Origin: Paracoccaceae bacterium
Lineage (GTDB): Bacteria > Pseudomonadota > Alphaproteobacteria > Rhodobacterales > Rhodobacteraceae
Assembly: GCA_015485375.1 (NCBI GenBank)
Contig: WFTU01000309.1
Span: 1 to 8,139, forward strand
Reading direction: 5' to 3'
Length of the DNA: 8,139 nt
Shown here: one piece after another, positions 1-4,774 of the stretch
Numbering within the stretch: position 1 is the first letter of the stretch
Layout of the letters: every line of letters begins with the position of its first letter
Translations under genes and position numbers: made by a program
The notes under the pieces: generated by a model
Databases searched by the model: none
Told to the model about the DNA's origin: nothing
Seen by the model: only the letters and a program-made list of their open reading frames with translations

Positions 1-75
1 AACAGATCAGAGCTTCACGGCCTTCATTTCGCTGGCGGCAACGATGATTGAACTGAGATGAACGTCAACAAGCCC
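1..75 (+). mobile_element. Possible right end of an insertion sequence (IS5-like)
   Basis: After the transposase-like stop codon at 59-61, the sequence AACGTCAACAAGCCC (61-75) reads GGGCTTGTTGACGTT on the opposite strand. That resembles the terminal inverted repeat style of some IS5-family elements, which begin with G-rich bases followed by TGTTGA. The next bases are TAATAATAAT, an A/T-rich target of the kind such elements prefer, with TA or TAA duplications. The other end and the target duplication lie outside the window, so the element boundary is inferred. Confidence 0.28.
2..61 (+). CDS. C-terminal end of a possible transposase (partial, cut by window edge)
   Basis: The frame beginning at base 2 is open from the window edge to a TGA at 59-61 and encodes 19 residues, TDQSFTAFISLAATMIELR. 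The pattern of an aromatic residue followed by a short hydrophobic helix (FxAFIxLAxxMIxLR) resembles the extreme C-terminus of IS5-family DDE transposases, which often end in forms like 'fLafi.LAs..iwLR'. Only 19 residues are visible, so the assignment rests on pattern memory and could be wrong. The other two frames are shorter or less protein-like. The sequence just after the stop (64-75) could be a terminal inverted repeat, which supports the idea weakly. Confidence 0.35.
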   Translation, partial: TDQSFTAFISLAATMIELR

Positions 76-91
76 TAATAATAATTTTTTT

Positions 92-97
92 GGAGAG
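92..97 (+). promoter_or_regulatory. Ribosome binding site for the 103-336 small membrane protein
   Basis: GGAGAG ends five bases before the ATG at 103. This supports that start over the overlapping frame beginning at 90. It is preceded by an A/T-rich run (76-90), so a promoter for this gene would have to lie in or next to the putative insertion-sequence end. Confidence 0.6.
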
Positions 98-102
98 TAT
101 AG

Positions 103-336
103 ATGAAACTTCCTGCATTATCCACCGCATTCACCCTTGTGGCCTCCGGCGTTTTCGCTGGCGAGGTTGCCTATTCCTCGCAGAGCGAACCTATGGCGAC
201 CGGCGCGGCCGCGATGGGAGATACGGCGGCCTGGTTGATCCCTCTGATTGCGATTGCGCTGATCGTGCTTGCTTCGGGCGGATGGAAAAAAGGTCCGCCG
301 TGTCAAGGCGAAATTTGTCTCGTGCTTGCTGGTTAA
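103..336 (+). CDS. Small exported single-span membrane protein, function unknown
   Basis: This 77-residue protein has a cleavable-looking signal peptide (residues 1-19, MKLPALSTAFTLVASGVFA, with an AxA-type site after residue 19). A short polar, Met/Ala-containing linker (20-42) follows, then one hydrophobic helix (about 43-59, AWLIPLIAIALIVLASG), and a short tail with WKK and two cysteines (C67 and C72). The GGAGAG ribosome site supports the ATG. Signal peptide, linker and helix recall small orphan membrane proteins common in Rhodobacteraceae, but I do not recognise a named family and assign no function. It stands alone: a possible insertion-sequence end lies 27 bp upstream, and a terminator-like palindrome follows. 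The paired C-terminal cysteines are unusual for such a short protein and could form a disulfide or bind a metal or lipid; this is speculation. Confidence 0.65.
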   Translation: MKLPALSTAFTLVASGVFAGEVAYSSQSEPMATGAAAMGDTAAWLIPLIAIALIVLASGGWKKGPPCQGEICLVLAG

Positions 337-365
337 CCGTTGAACTGATTCTTGCATCACAAGAC

Positions 366-390
366 AGGGCGCACCATGGTGCGCCCTTTT
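366..390 (+). terminator. Rho-independent terminator between convergent genes
   Basis: AGGGCGCACCA/TGGTGCGCCCT is a perfect 22-bp palindrome at 366-387, running into TTTT (387-390). It ends transcription from the small membrane protein on the plus strand. On the minus strand the hairpin follows the mutase stop (395-397) but has no clean U-run, so termination there would be weaker. Confidence 0.75.
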
Positions 391-394
391 GTCA

Positions 395-1759
395 TTAGCC
401 ATCAAGAAGTGCGACAACCGCGGCAAGTTTCTTTGCCACCAGATCCGCGTCCCCGCGTGACTCGATGTTCAGGCGCACGAGCGGTTCCGTGGAGCTGGAG
501 CGCAGGTTCATGCGCCAGTTGCCGAAATCCATGCTCAGGCCGTCGGCGTGGCTGATTTCTGTCGCTTGCGGGGCGAGGGCTGCCTCGACTTTGGCCAGTG
601 CGGCTTGCGGGTCTTGGATGGTGAAGTTTTTCTCTCCCGAGCCGGGGAAGGCTGCCTGACGGTCGGCGACCAGATCGGCCAGCGGGGTGCCGGTGACAGA
701 GACCAGCTCGGCCACCATCAGCCACGGGATCATGCCGCTGTCGCAATACATGAAATCGCGGAAATAGTGGTGGGCGCTCATTTCGCCGCCGTAAATTGCA
801 TTGTGTTCGCGCATGGCGGCCTTGATATGGGCGTGGCCGGTTTGCGACTGCACGGCGTTGCCGCCCGCGGCGGCGACGAGGTCCTGCGTGTTCCAGATCA
901 TGCGCGGGTCGTGGATGATGGTGGCGGCCGGATGCTCCATCAGCGCGGTTTGTGCCAGCAGGCCGACGAGGTAGTAGCCGTCGATAAAATTGCCCTGACC
1001 GTCGAAAAAGAAACAGCGGTCGAAATCGCCATCCCATGCGACGCCGAAGTCGGCGCCGTTTTCGACCACCGCCGCCGAGGTGCGGGGCTGGTTTTCGGGC
1101 AGGAGCGGGTTGGGGATGCCGTTCGGAAAGCTGCTGTCGGGTTCGTGGTCCATGCGGATGAATTCGAGCGGAGCGCCTGCCCCGGCCAGTTGGCGGGCGA
1201 TTTCGTCGAAAGCGGGGCCGGCGGCACCATTGCCCGCGTTGACGAGGATTTTCAGCGGTTTCAGTTTGGCCACGTCGATGAAGGACAGGACCTTGGCGGC
1301 GTAGGCGGCGCGGATGTCCCGTCGTGTCAGGGTGCCGTTTTCCGGCGGGCGCATGAATTTGCGTTTCTCGGCCATGGTGCGGATGTCGGCCAGCTCGGTC
1401 GCCGGATCGAGCGGGCGGGAGCCGGGGCCGACCAGTTTCATGCCGTTGTAATCGACGGGGTTGTGCGAAGCCGTGACCTCGATCCCGCCGTCGGCTTTCA
1501 GGTGGTCGGTGGCGAAATAGACCTCCTCGGTCCCGCACATGCCGATGTCGATCACGTCCACGCCCATATCGGTCAGCCCGTCGGCTACGGACTGTTTCAG
1601 TTCCGCACTGCTTTCGCGGCAGTCGCCGCCGATCACCACGGTGCGGGGCGCGAGGCTCTGGGCGAAGGCGGCGCCGATGTCGTAGGCGATGCAGGTGGTC
1701 AGTTCCTGTCCGAGTTTGCCGCGGATGTCATAGGCCTTGAAGCAGGTAAGGGAGCGCAT
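395..1759 (-). CDS. manB: Phosphomannomutase/phosphoglucomutase (alpha-D-phosphohexomutase family)
   Basis: This cytoplasmic enzyme interconverts hexose-6-phosphate and hexose-1-phosphate (mannose and/or glucose), feeding GDP-mannose and cell-surface polysaccharide synthesis. With the start at 1759 it is 454 residues, the normal family length. It opens with LTCFKAYDIRGKLG. All four signature sites are present: the phosphoserine loop TASHNP (Ser about 98), the metal-binding loop DGDFDR (243-248), the sugar-specificity loop GEMSAHH (325-331) and the phosphate-binding loop RSSSTEP (420-426). The GEMSxHH form and the N-terminus resemble the CpsG/ManB subgroup, so mannose is likely but glucose-phosphate activity cannot be excluded. 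The start is uncertain: an in-frame ATG lies 12 nt upstream (1771), neither has a strong ribosome site, and the frame stays open to 1906. Homology of the N-terminus favours 1759. It is transcribed alone, divergent from the cytochrome gene. Confidence 0.93.
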   Translation of the reverse strand: MRSLTCFKAYDIRGKLGQELTTCIAYDIGAAFAQSLAPRTVVIGGDCRESSAELKQSVADGLTDMGVDVIDIGMCGTEEVYFATDHLKADGGIEVTASHNPVDYNGMKLVGPGSRPLDPATELADIRTMAEKRKFMRPPENGTLTRRDIRAAYAAKVLSFIDVAKLKPLKILVNAGNGAAGPAFDEIARQLAGAGAPLEFIRMDHEPDSSFPNGIPNPLLPENQPRTSAAVVENGADFGVAWDGDFDRCFFFDGQGNFIDGYYLVGLLAQTALMEHPAATIIHDPRMIWNTQDLVAAAGGNAVQSQTGHAHIKAAMREHNAIYGGEMSAHHYFRDFMYCDSGMIPWLMVAELVSVTGTPLADLVADRQAAFPGSGEKNFTIQDPQAALAKVEAALAPQATEISHADGLSMDFGNWRMNLRSSSTEPLVRLNIESRGDADLVAKKLAAVVALLDG

Positions 1760-1808
1760 GGGTGAGTCCATTGTTCGGTTTCGAAGCGGTTTTCGCGCAT
1801 CGCGGGGC

Positions 1809-1826
1809 GCTTGCCAAGGGGCAAAT
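1809..1826. repeat. Inverted-repeat motif, copy 1 (operator-like)
   Basis: GCTTGCCAAGGGGCAAAT contains the inverted repeat TTGCC-AAGG-GGCAA. It matches a second copy at 1883-1900 at 15 of 18 positions, in the same orientation, within the divergent mutase/cytochrome intergenic region. The spacing from TGCC to TGCC is 74 bp. This looks like a protein-binding site but the regulator is unknown. Confidence 0.5.
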
Positions 1827-1882
1827 TCGGCGCCCCGATACTGCGCGAATAGTAACATATATGTGAACAAAGGCGATTCGCC

Positions 1883-1900
1883 GCCTGCCAAGTGGCAAAC
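1883..1900. repeat. Inverted-repeat motif, copy 2 (operator-like)
   Basis: GCCTGCCAAGTGGCAAAC contains TGCC-AAGT-GGCA. It is the partner of the copy at 1809-1826; the differences are two C/T transitions and one G/T change. It lies just upstream of the candidate -35 of the cytochrome promoter (1916-1921). Confidence 0.5.
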
Positions 1901-1915
1901 GGGCAATTTAGCGCA

Positions 1916-1943
1916 TTGAATTGAACACAGGTCGGGGTATTAC
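1916..1943 (+). promoter_or_regulatory. Candidate sigma-70-type promoter of the cytochrome c gene
   Basis: TTGAAT (1916-1921) and TATTAC (1938-1943) are spaced by 16 bp, about 34 bp before the start codon. Each hexamer has two mismatches to the enterobacterial consensus, which is common in alphaproteobacteria, so this is only a candidate. Confidence 0.3.
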
Positions 1944-1961
1944 TGGAATCAGCGAAATCTC

Positions 1962-1969
1962 AGGAAAGG
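1962..1969 (+). promoter_or_regulatory. Ribosome binding site of the cytochrome c gene
   Basis: AGGAAAGG ends seven bases before the ATG at 1977. It is among the strongest ribosome sites in the window and fixes the start. Confidence 0.7.
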
Positions 1970-1976
1970 TAGATTC

Positions 1977-2447
1977 ATGAAACTTACGACTTTTATTGCT
2001 GCAGGCGCACTTGCACTGGCTTCGACCGGTGTTCTGGCCGACTCCGACGGGAACACTTCCGAAGGCATGGCCATGAACATGGACAACGCGATGATCATCG
2101 AAGCGGCGCTGGCCGGTGGCGATGCTGCAGCCGGTGAAAAACTGTTCAAGAAATGTAAAGCTTGCCACCAGATCGGTGATGGCGCGAAAAACCGCACGGG
2201 TCCGGTTCTGACCGGTGTTGTCGGCCGCGAAATCGCTTCCTACGAAGGCTTCAAATACTCCAAGGCCCTGCTGGCCCACAAGGAAGCCGGCCACTCCTGG
2301 ACTGTCGAGTTCCTCGACAAATTCCTGACCAAGCCGAAGGATTTTGCGCCGAAAACCAAAATGTCCTTCCCGGGCCTGAAAGACGCGGAAGATCGTGCCA
2401 ACCTGATTGCCTATCTGGCGACATTCTCCGAAATGGAAATGAACTAA
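1977..2447 (+). CDS. Periplasmic class I cytochrome c (c2-like)
   Basis: This 156-residue monohaem electron carrier has a signal peptide (residues 1-21, cleaved after VLA), so it is exported by Sec and receives haem in the periplasm. A Met-rich linker follows (about 31-39). The haem-binding motif is CKACH (C60, C63, H64). The conserved loop KNRTGPVLTGVVGR lies at 71-84, and KTKMSFPG supplies the likely axial Met129. The C-terminal helix NLIAYLATF is typical of the c2/mitochondrial-type fold. Such proteins shuttle electrons between the bc1 complex and terminal oxidases or other reductases. Rhodobacterales carry several paralogues, so no gene symbol is given. The strong ribosome site and perfect terminator suggest a well-expressed single-gene transcript. 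The upstream region is shared with the divergent mutase and contains the twin inverted repeats. Confidence 0.9.
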   Translation: MKLTTFIAAGALALASTGVLADSDGNTSEGMAMNMDNAMIIEAALAGGDAAAGEKLFKKCKACHQIGDGAKNRTGPVLTGVVGREIASYEGFKYSKALLAHKEAGHSWTVEFLDKFLTKPKDFAPKTKMSFPGLKDAEDRANLIAYLATFSEMEMN

Positions 2448-2484
2448 GGCCGATTGACAGACGGGTAACCGTCGTTGAAACAGG

Positions 2485-2515
2485 AACGCGGTGCCTTCGG
2501 GCGCCGCGTTTTTTT
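2485..2515 (+). terminator. Strong intrinsic terminator with UUCG loop after cytochrome c
   Basis: AACGCGGTGCC (2485-2495), loop TTCG (2496-2499) and GGCGCCGCGTT (2500-2510) form an 11-bp stem with one G-U pair, running into seven T residues (2509-2515). The next gene's ribosome site begins three bases later, so the downstream gene depends on readthrough or on a promoter overlapping this element. Confidence 0.9.
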
Positions 2516-2517
2516 GT

Positions 2518-2521
2518 GGAG
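2518..2521 (+). promoter_or_regulatory. Ribosome binding site of the EEP lipoprotein
   Basis: GGAG lies five bases before the ATG at 2527. It selects this start over the in-frame GTG at 2491, which falls inside the terminator hairpin and would spoil the lipoprotein signal. Confidence 0.6.
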
Positions 2522-2526
2522 ATTTC

Positions 2527-3525
2527 ATGCGGTTTATTTTTGCCCTTTCGATTCTGCCGCTACTGGCAGCATGTAGCGTTGCGCCGGATTATGGCGATCT
2601 GGAAATCGCGCGTGGTGAAGGCCGGTCAGCGGCCGGCCGCCAGATCAGCACGACCAGCTGGAACATCGGTTACGGGGCGCTGGGCGCCGACGCGGATTTC
2701 ATTGCGGATGGCGGGCCGAGTCTACGAGCCTTGCCGGAGGCGGCAATAGCCGGCGCGGCGGAAGATATCGCGGATACGGCACAGGGATTCGGAAGCGATT
2801 TCATTTTTGTGCAGGAGGCCGCGGATGGCGGGTTTCTGACACGCGGGGTGCCATTGCTTGCGAGGCTGGATGCGGCGCTGGAGGATTATTCCGCGGTGTA
2901 CTGGCAGGATTTTGCGGTCGGGGGGCTGCCGGAGGAGTTGCGGGTTTCGCACGGGATGGCGGTATTTGCGCGACCGGCAGTGGCACGCACAAGTGCTGTG
3001 GCCTTGCCGCAAGAGCCGGAGCCGCTGGCCTTGTGGTTCCGGCGGAACTACGGCGCGATTGTCAGCGAGGTGCCGATACGCGGCTCGGACAAAAAGTGGG
3101 TTTTGATCAATATCCACCTCTCGGCGTTTGATTCCGAAGGGAAGGTGCGGCGCGAACAGGCGGCGGCGGTGTTTGACTTTGCCCGCGCGGAATATGCCAG
3201 GGGAAACTATGTGGTGATAGCAGGCGACTGGAACATGCGGCTGGTGCAGTCGGATTTTCCGCACACTACGGCGGAGAAATATCTGTTCTGGCTGGTGGAC
3301 TTCCCCGAGGAACTGCTGCCGCGCGGCTGGCGGATCGGGGTGGACGAAGGCAAGCCGACGGTGCGGACGTTGCAGAAACCCTATGTCGCGGGGGAAAACT
3401 ATACGGCGATCATCGACGGCTATGCCTATTCGCCCAATGTGGTGATGCGGGAGGTGGAGACGCTCGATCTCGGGTTCCGTTCCGCCGACCACAATCCGGT
3501 CAGCGCGGTGTTCGTGGCGCGATAG
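2527..3525 (+). CDS. Lipoprotein of the endonuclease/exonuclease/phosphatase (EEP) superfamily
   Basis: This 332-residue protein begins with a lipoprotein signal peptide, MRFIFALSILPLLAAC. The lipobox is LLAAC, with lipidated Cys16 followed by Ser, which in the E. coli sorting rule favours the outer membrane. The rest is an EEP (DNase I-like) hydrolase domain whose motifs appear in order: SWNIGYG with Asn46, FVQEA with metal-binding Glu97, NIHLS with His197, AGDWNM with Asp234/Asn236, IIDGYAYS with Asp298, and SADHNP with Asp321/His322. All catalytic positions are intact, so an active Mg-dependent phosphodiesterase or phosphomonoesterase is likely. The substrate could be extracellular DNA or RNA, a phospholipid head group or an inositol phosphate; the sequence does not decide. 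It follows the cytochrome terminator by 11 bp and converges on cbtA. No partner gene suggests a pathway. Confidence 0.85.
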   Translation: MRFIFALSILPLLAACSVAPDYGDLEIARGEGRSAAGRQISTTSWNIGYGALGADADFIADGGPSLRALPEAAIAGAAEDIADTAQGFGSDFIFVQEAADGGFLTRGVPLLARLDAALEDYSAVYWQDFAVGGLPEELRVSHGMAVFARPAVARTSAVALPQEPEPLALWFRRNYGAIVSEVPIRGSDKKWVLINIHLSAFDSEGKVRREQAAAVFDFARAEYARGNYVVIAGDWNMRLVQSDFPHTTAEKYLFWLVDFPEELLPRGWRIGVDEGKPTVRTLQKPYVAGENYTAIIDGYAYSPNVVMREVETLDLGFRSADHNPVSAVFVAR

Positions 3526-3546
3526 GGGCGACCGGAGCCGCCCCTT
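3524..3546. terminator. Weak hairpin between the convergent EEP lipoprotein and cbtA genes
   Basis: AGGGGCG (3524-3530) pairs with CGCCCCT (3539-3545) around an 8-base loop. It overlaps the lipoprotein stop codon and lies 8 bp beyond the cbtA stop. Neither side has a real U-run, so this is a plausible but weak bidirectional terminator. Confidence 0.4.
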
Positions 3547-3553
3547 GCCTGTG

Positions 3554-4243
3554 TCAGGATGCTTTCTCGCGGTTCCAGAAATAGGCGGTCAGAACGCCCA
3601 TCACGACCCAGATCACACCGGTGATGCCGATGCTGCGGGCGGTGAATTCCGCCGCCAGTTCCGGCGGAACCACGCCACCGAAGCTCTCGGGCTGCGGGGC
3701 GCCGATGACATGCGGGATGGCGATAGCAACAATGCCGAGCCCCCAGACCAGCGGGCTGCGTCCGAAGACCAGTGCCGCGATACCGCCGGCGCTCAGGATC
3801 AGGGTGGAGACCCACCAGATCTGGCGCGGAAGCAGATCGGCCGCATACATGCCCGGGAGTTCCGGCGGAAGGCCGATACCGGGCAGGACCTGCAGGACGA
3901 AAAATCCGGCGACTCCCCAAAGCATGCCTTCGCGCGGGCCGACCCTGATGCCTTTGGTCTCGGCAAAGGCATAGGCCGCCACCAGCAGCAGGGTGAAGGC
4001 GAGGTAGGTCGGGATATTCGCGATCGCCGTCAGGGCGTTGCGGCCCCAGTCCTGCACGACCTCGGGTTCCACGGCCGGTTCCGCGGTTGCGGCTGCTTCG
4101 CCACCGAAGTGGACCAGCTGGCCGGTTTCATAAAGCTCCGCCTCCTGAATCAGGGGCACGAGCAAAGCGAGTTGCAACACGGTTATGACCACCGCGGTTA
4201 CAAAGCCAGCGAACACAGCGCTGACAACCATTTTTTTGACCAT
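3554..4243 (-). CDS. cbtA: CbtA, integral membrane subunit of the CbtAB cobalt-uptake system
   Basis: This 229-residue inner-membrane protein has about six hydrophobic helices (roughly 5-31, 72-94, 105-121, 143-160, 164-181 and 203-224). Recognisable CbtA features are the N-terminal MVKKMVVSAVFAGF, the PGIGLPPELPG segment (121-131) and IPHVIGAP (176-183). CbtA is a proposed cobalt transporter subunit found with CbtB downstream of cobalamin riboswitches; the transport role rests on genomic context in the family rather than detailed biochemistry. An insertion rich in Ala, Glu and Pro (about 48-66) follows the first helix. The start at 4243 lies 4 nt after the cbtB stop, so translation is probably coupled; its own ribosome site is weak. 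The longer frame upstream to 4357 overlaps cbtB and is not used. No cobalamin-synthesis genes adjoin it here. Confidence 0.9.
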   Translation of the reverse strand: MVKKMVVSAVFAGFVTAVVITVLQLALLVPLIQEAELYETGQLVHFGGEAAATAEPAVEPEVVQDWGRNALTAIANIPTYLAFTLLLVAAYAFAETKGIRVGPREGMLWGVAGFFVLQVLPGIGLPPELPGMYAADLLPRQIWWVSTLILSAGGIAALVFGRSPLVWGLGIVAIAIPHVIGAPQPESFGGVVPPELAAEFTARSIGITGVIWVVMGVLTAYFWNREKAS

Positions 4244-4247
4244 GGTT

Positions 4248-4418
4248 CTAGTGGCAGGGGAAGCCGGCAGCGTGCCGGACGTCGTGGGCCGCATTGTGGA
4301 TGGTTTCCGATCCGGCCATGCTGGCCGCGAACAGAAGCGCGACGCCGAAGAAGGCAACCGTGAGGATAGACCGGAGCGATGTATCCGTCAGGGTTGCTGT
4401 ATGTGTAGCAGTAGTCAT
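4248..4418 (-). CDS. cbtB: CbtB, small single-span subunit with C-terminal His-rich metal motif
   Basis: This 56-residue protein is easily missed because of its size. It starts MTTATHTATLTDTSLRS, has one transmembrane helix (about 18-36, ILTVAFFGVALLFAASMAG), and ends in HNAAHDVRHAAGFPCH. That C-terminal pattern, HxxxHDxRHxxGFPCH, is the hallmark of CbtB and contains four His and one Cys positioned to bind a metal ion such as cobalt. It is thought to work with CbtA in cobalt uptake. An AAGGAG ribosome site lies 8 bases before the ATG (4427-4432), far stronger than that of cbtA, and the cobalamin riboswitch lies immediately upstream. The stop is 4 nt before the cbtA start. Confidence 0.92.
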   Translation of the reverse strand: MTTATHTATLTDTSLRSILTVAFFGVALLFAASMAGSETIHNAAHDVRHAAGFPCH

Positions 4419-4426
4419 TTTATTAT

Positions 4427-4432
4427 CTCCTT
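4427..4432 (-). promoter_or_regulatory. Ribosome binding site of cbtB
   Basis: AAGGAG on the minus strand, 8 bases before the cbtB ATG. A 6-bp hairpin (GCTGTC/GACAGC, 4433-4450) ends exactly next to it, so this site is the probable output point of riboswitch control at translation. Confidence 0.7.
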
Positions 4433-4450
4433 GCTGTCACTCCCGACAGC
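4433..4450 (-). promoter_or_regulatory. Hairpin abutting the cbtB ribosome site (possible expression platform)
   Basis: Minus-strand GCTGTC and GACAGC form a 6-bp stem with loop GGGAGT, directly 5' of AAGGAG. There is no U-run, so it is not a terminator. It may be part of the switch that exposes or masks the ribosome site. Confidence 0.4.
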
Positions 4451-4467
4451 GTTTGTTGACGTTGTGC

Positions 4468-4626
4468 ATGGCCGGTCTCCTGGCTTGTGGCTCGGGCGCC
4501 TGACATCCCCTTCCCGGTTTGCACCAGTGGGCTGCGATGTCCTGCTCGCCACATACAGTCGCGGGGGCGGCTGCGGCGTCGAAACCCCTGATGGGTAGTT
4601 CCTGTCCGCATTCCCGTTTCATCCCC
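4468..4626 (-). ncRNA. Cobalamin (B12) riboswitch controlling cbtBA
   Basis: Read on the minus strand, the element shows the conserved order of an AdoCbl-class riboswitch. It contains GGGAATGCGG near 4607-4616, the core GCCGCCCCCGCGACTGTA (4555-4572), GGCGAGC, and a GACATC/GATGTC stem (4536-4541 with 4502-4507) flanking CCCACTGG and CCGGGAAGGGG. It ends in the B12 box AGCCAGGAGACCGGCC (4470-4485). Binding of cobalamin should reduce cbtBA expression. No intrinsic terminator lies between the box and cbtB, so control is probably at translation initiation. The ends are approximate. Confidence 0.93.
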
Positions 4627-4765
4627 GAACGCTCTAGCGATCATACGGGGAACCATACGGGTTCAGCTTTCGGGGATTTCGGCGGGTGAGTCAAGATTTT
4701 TCGGGCGGGCGGGGCTTGTTATCCGCGCCGAACGGGCGAAAGGTGGCAAGGGGAATTTACGGTGT

Positions 4766-4773
4766 GAGGAAAG
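4766..4773 (+). promoter_or_regulatory. Ribosome binding site of the M19 dipeptidase gene
   Basis: GAGGAAAG lies directly upstream of the ATG at 4775, with AGGA ending 4 nt before it. It favours this start over the in-frame ATGs at codons 4 and 6, although the spacing to codon 4 is also acceptable. Confidence 0.5.
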
Positions 4774-4774
4774 A

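Noticed and set aside
548..1765. Long plus-strand open frame of about 405 codons opposite the mutase
   Set aside because: It is a high-G+C shadow of the mutase, with no recognisable domain and no ribosome site. The minus-strand protein has every catalytic motif.
1760..1906. N-terminal extension of the mutase to 1906
   Set aside because: The extra 49 residues have no counterpart in the family and would run through the twin inverted repeats. The conserved N-terminus begins at 1759.
1886..1910. Sigma-54 promoter (TGGCA ... GC) at the second inverted repeat
   Set aside because: The GG and GC elements are not 10 bp apart in any reading, so the -24/-12 spacing requirement fails.
2491..2526. GTG start of the EEP lipoprotein at 2491
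   Set aside because: It lies inside the cytochrome terminator hairpin and would push the lipobox away from the N-terminus. The ATG at 2527 has a GGAG site.
4666..4694. TTGACT (minus strand, 4689-4694) as -35 of the riboswitch transcript
   Set aside because: The -35 is good, but at 17-18 bp the only hexamers available are GAAAGC or AAAGCT, which are poor -10 elements. It is not strong enough to annotate.
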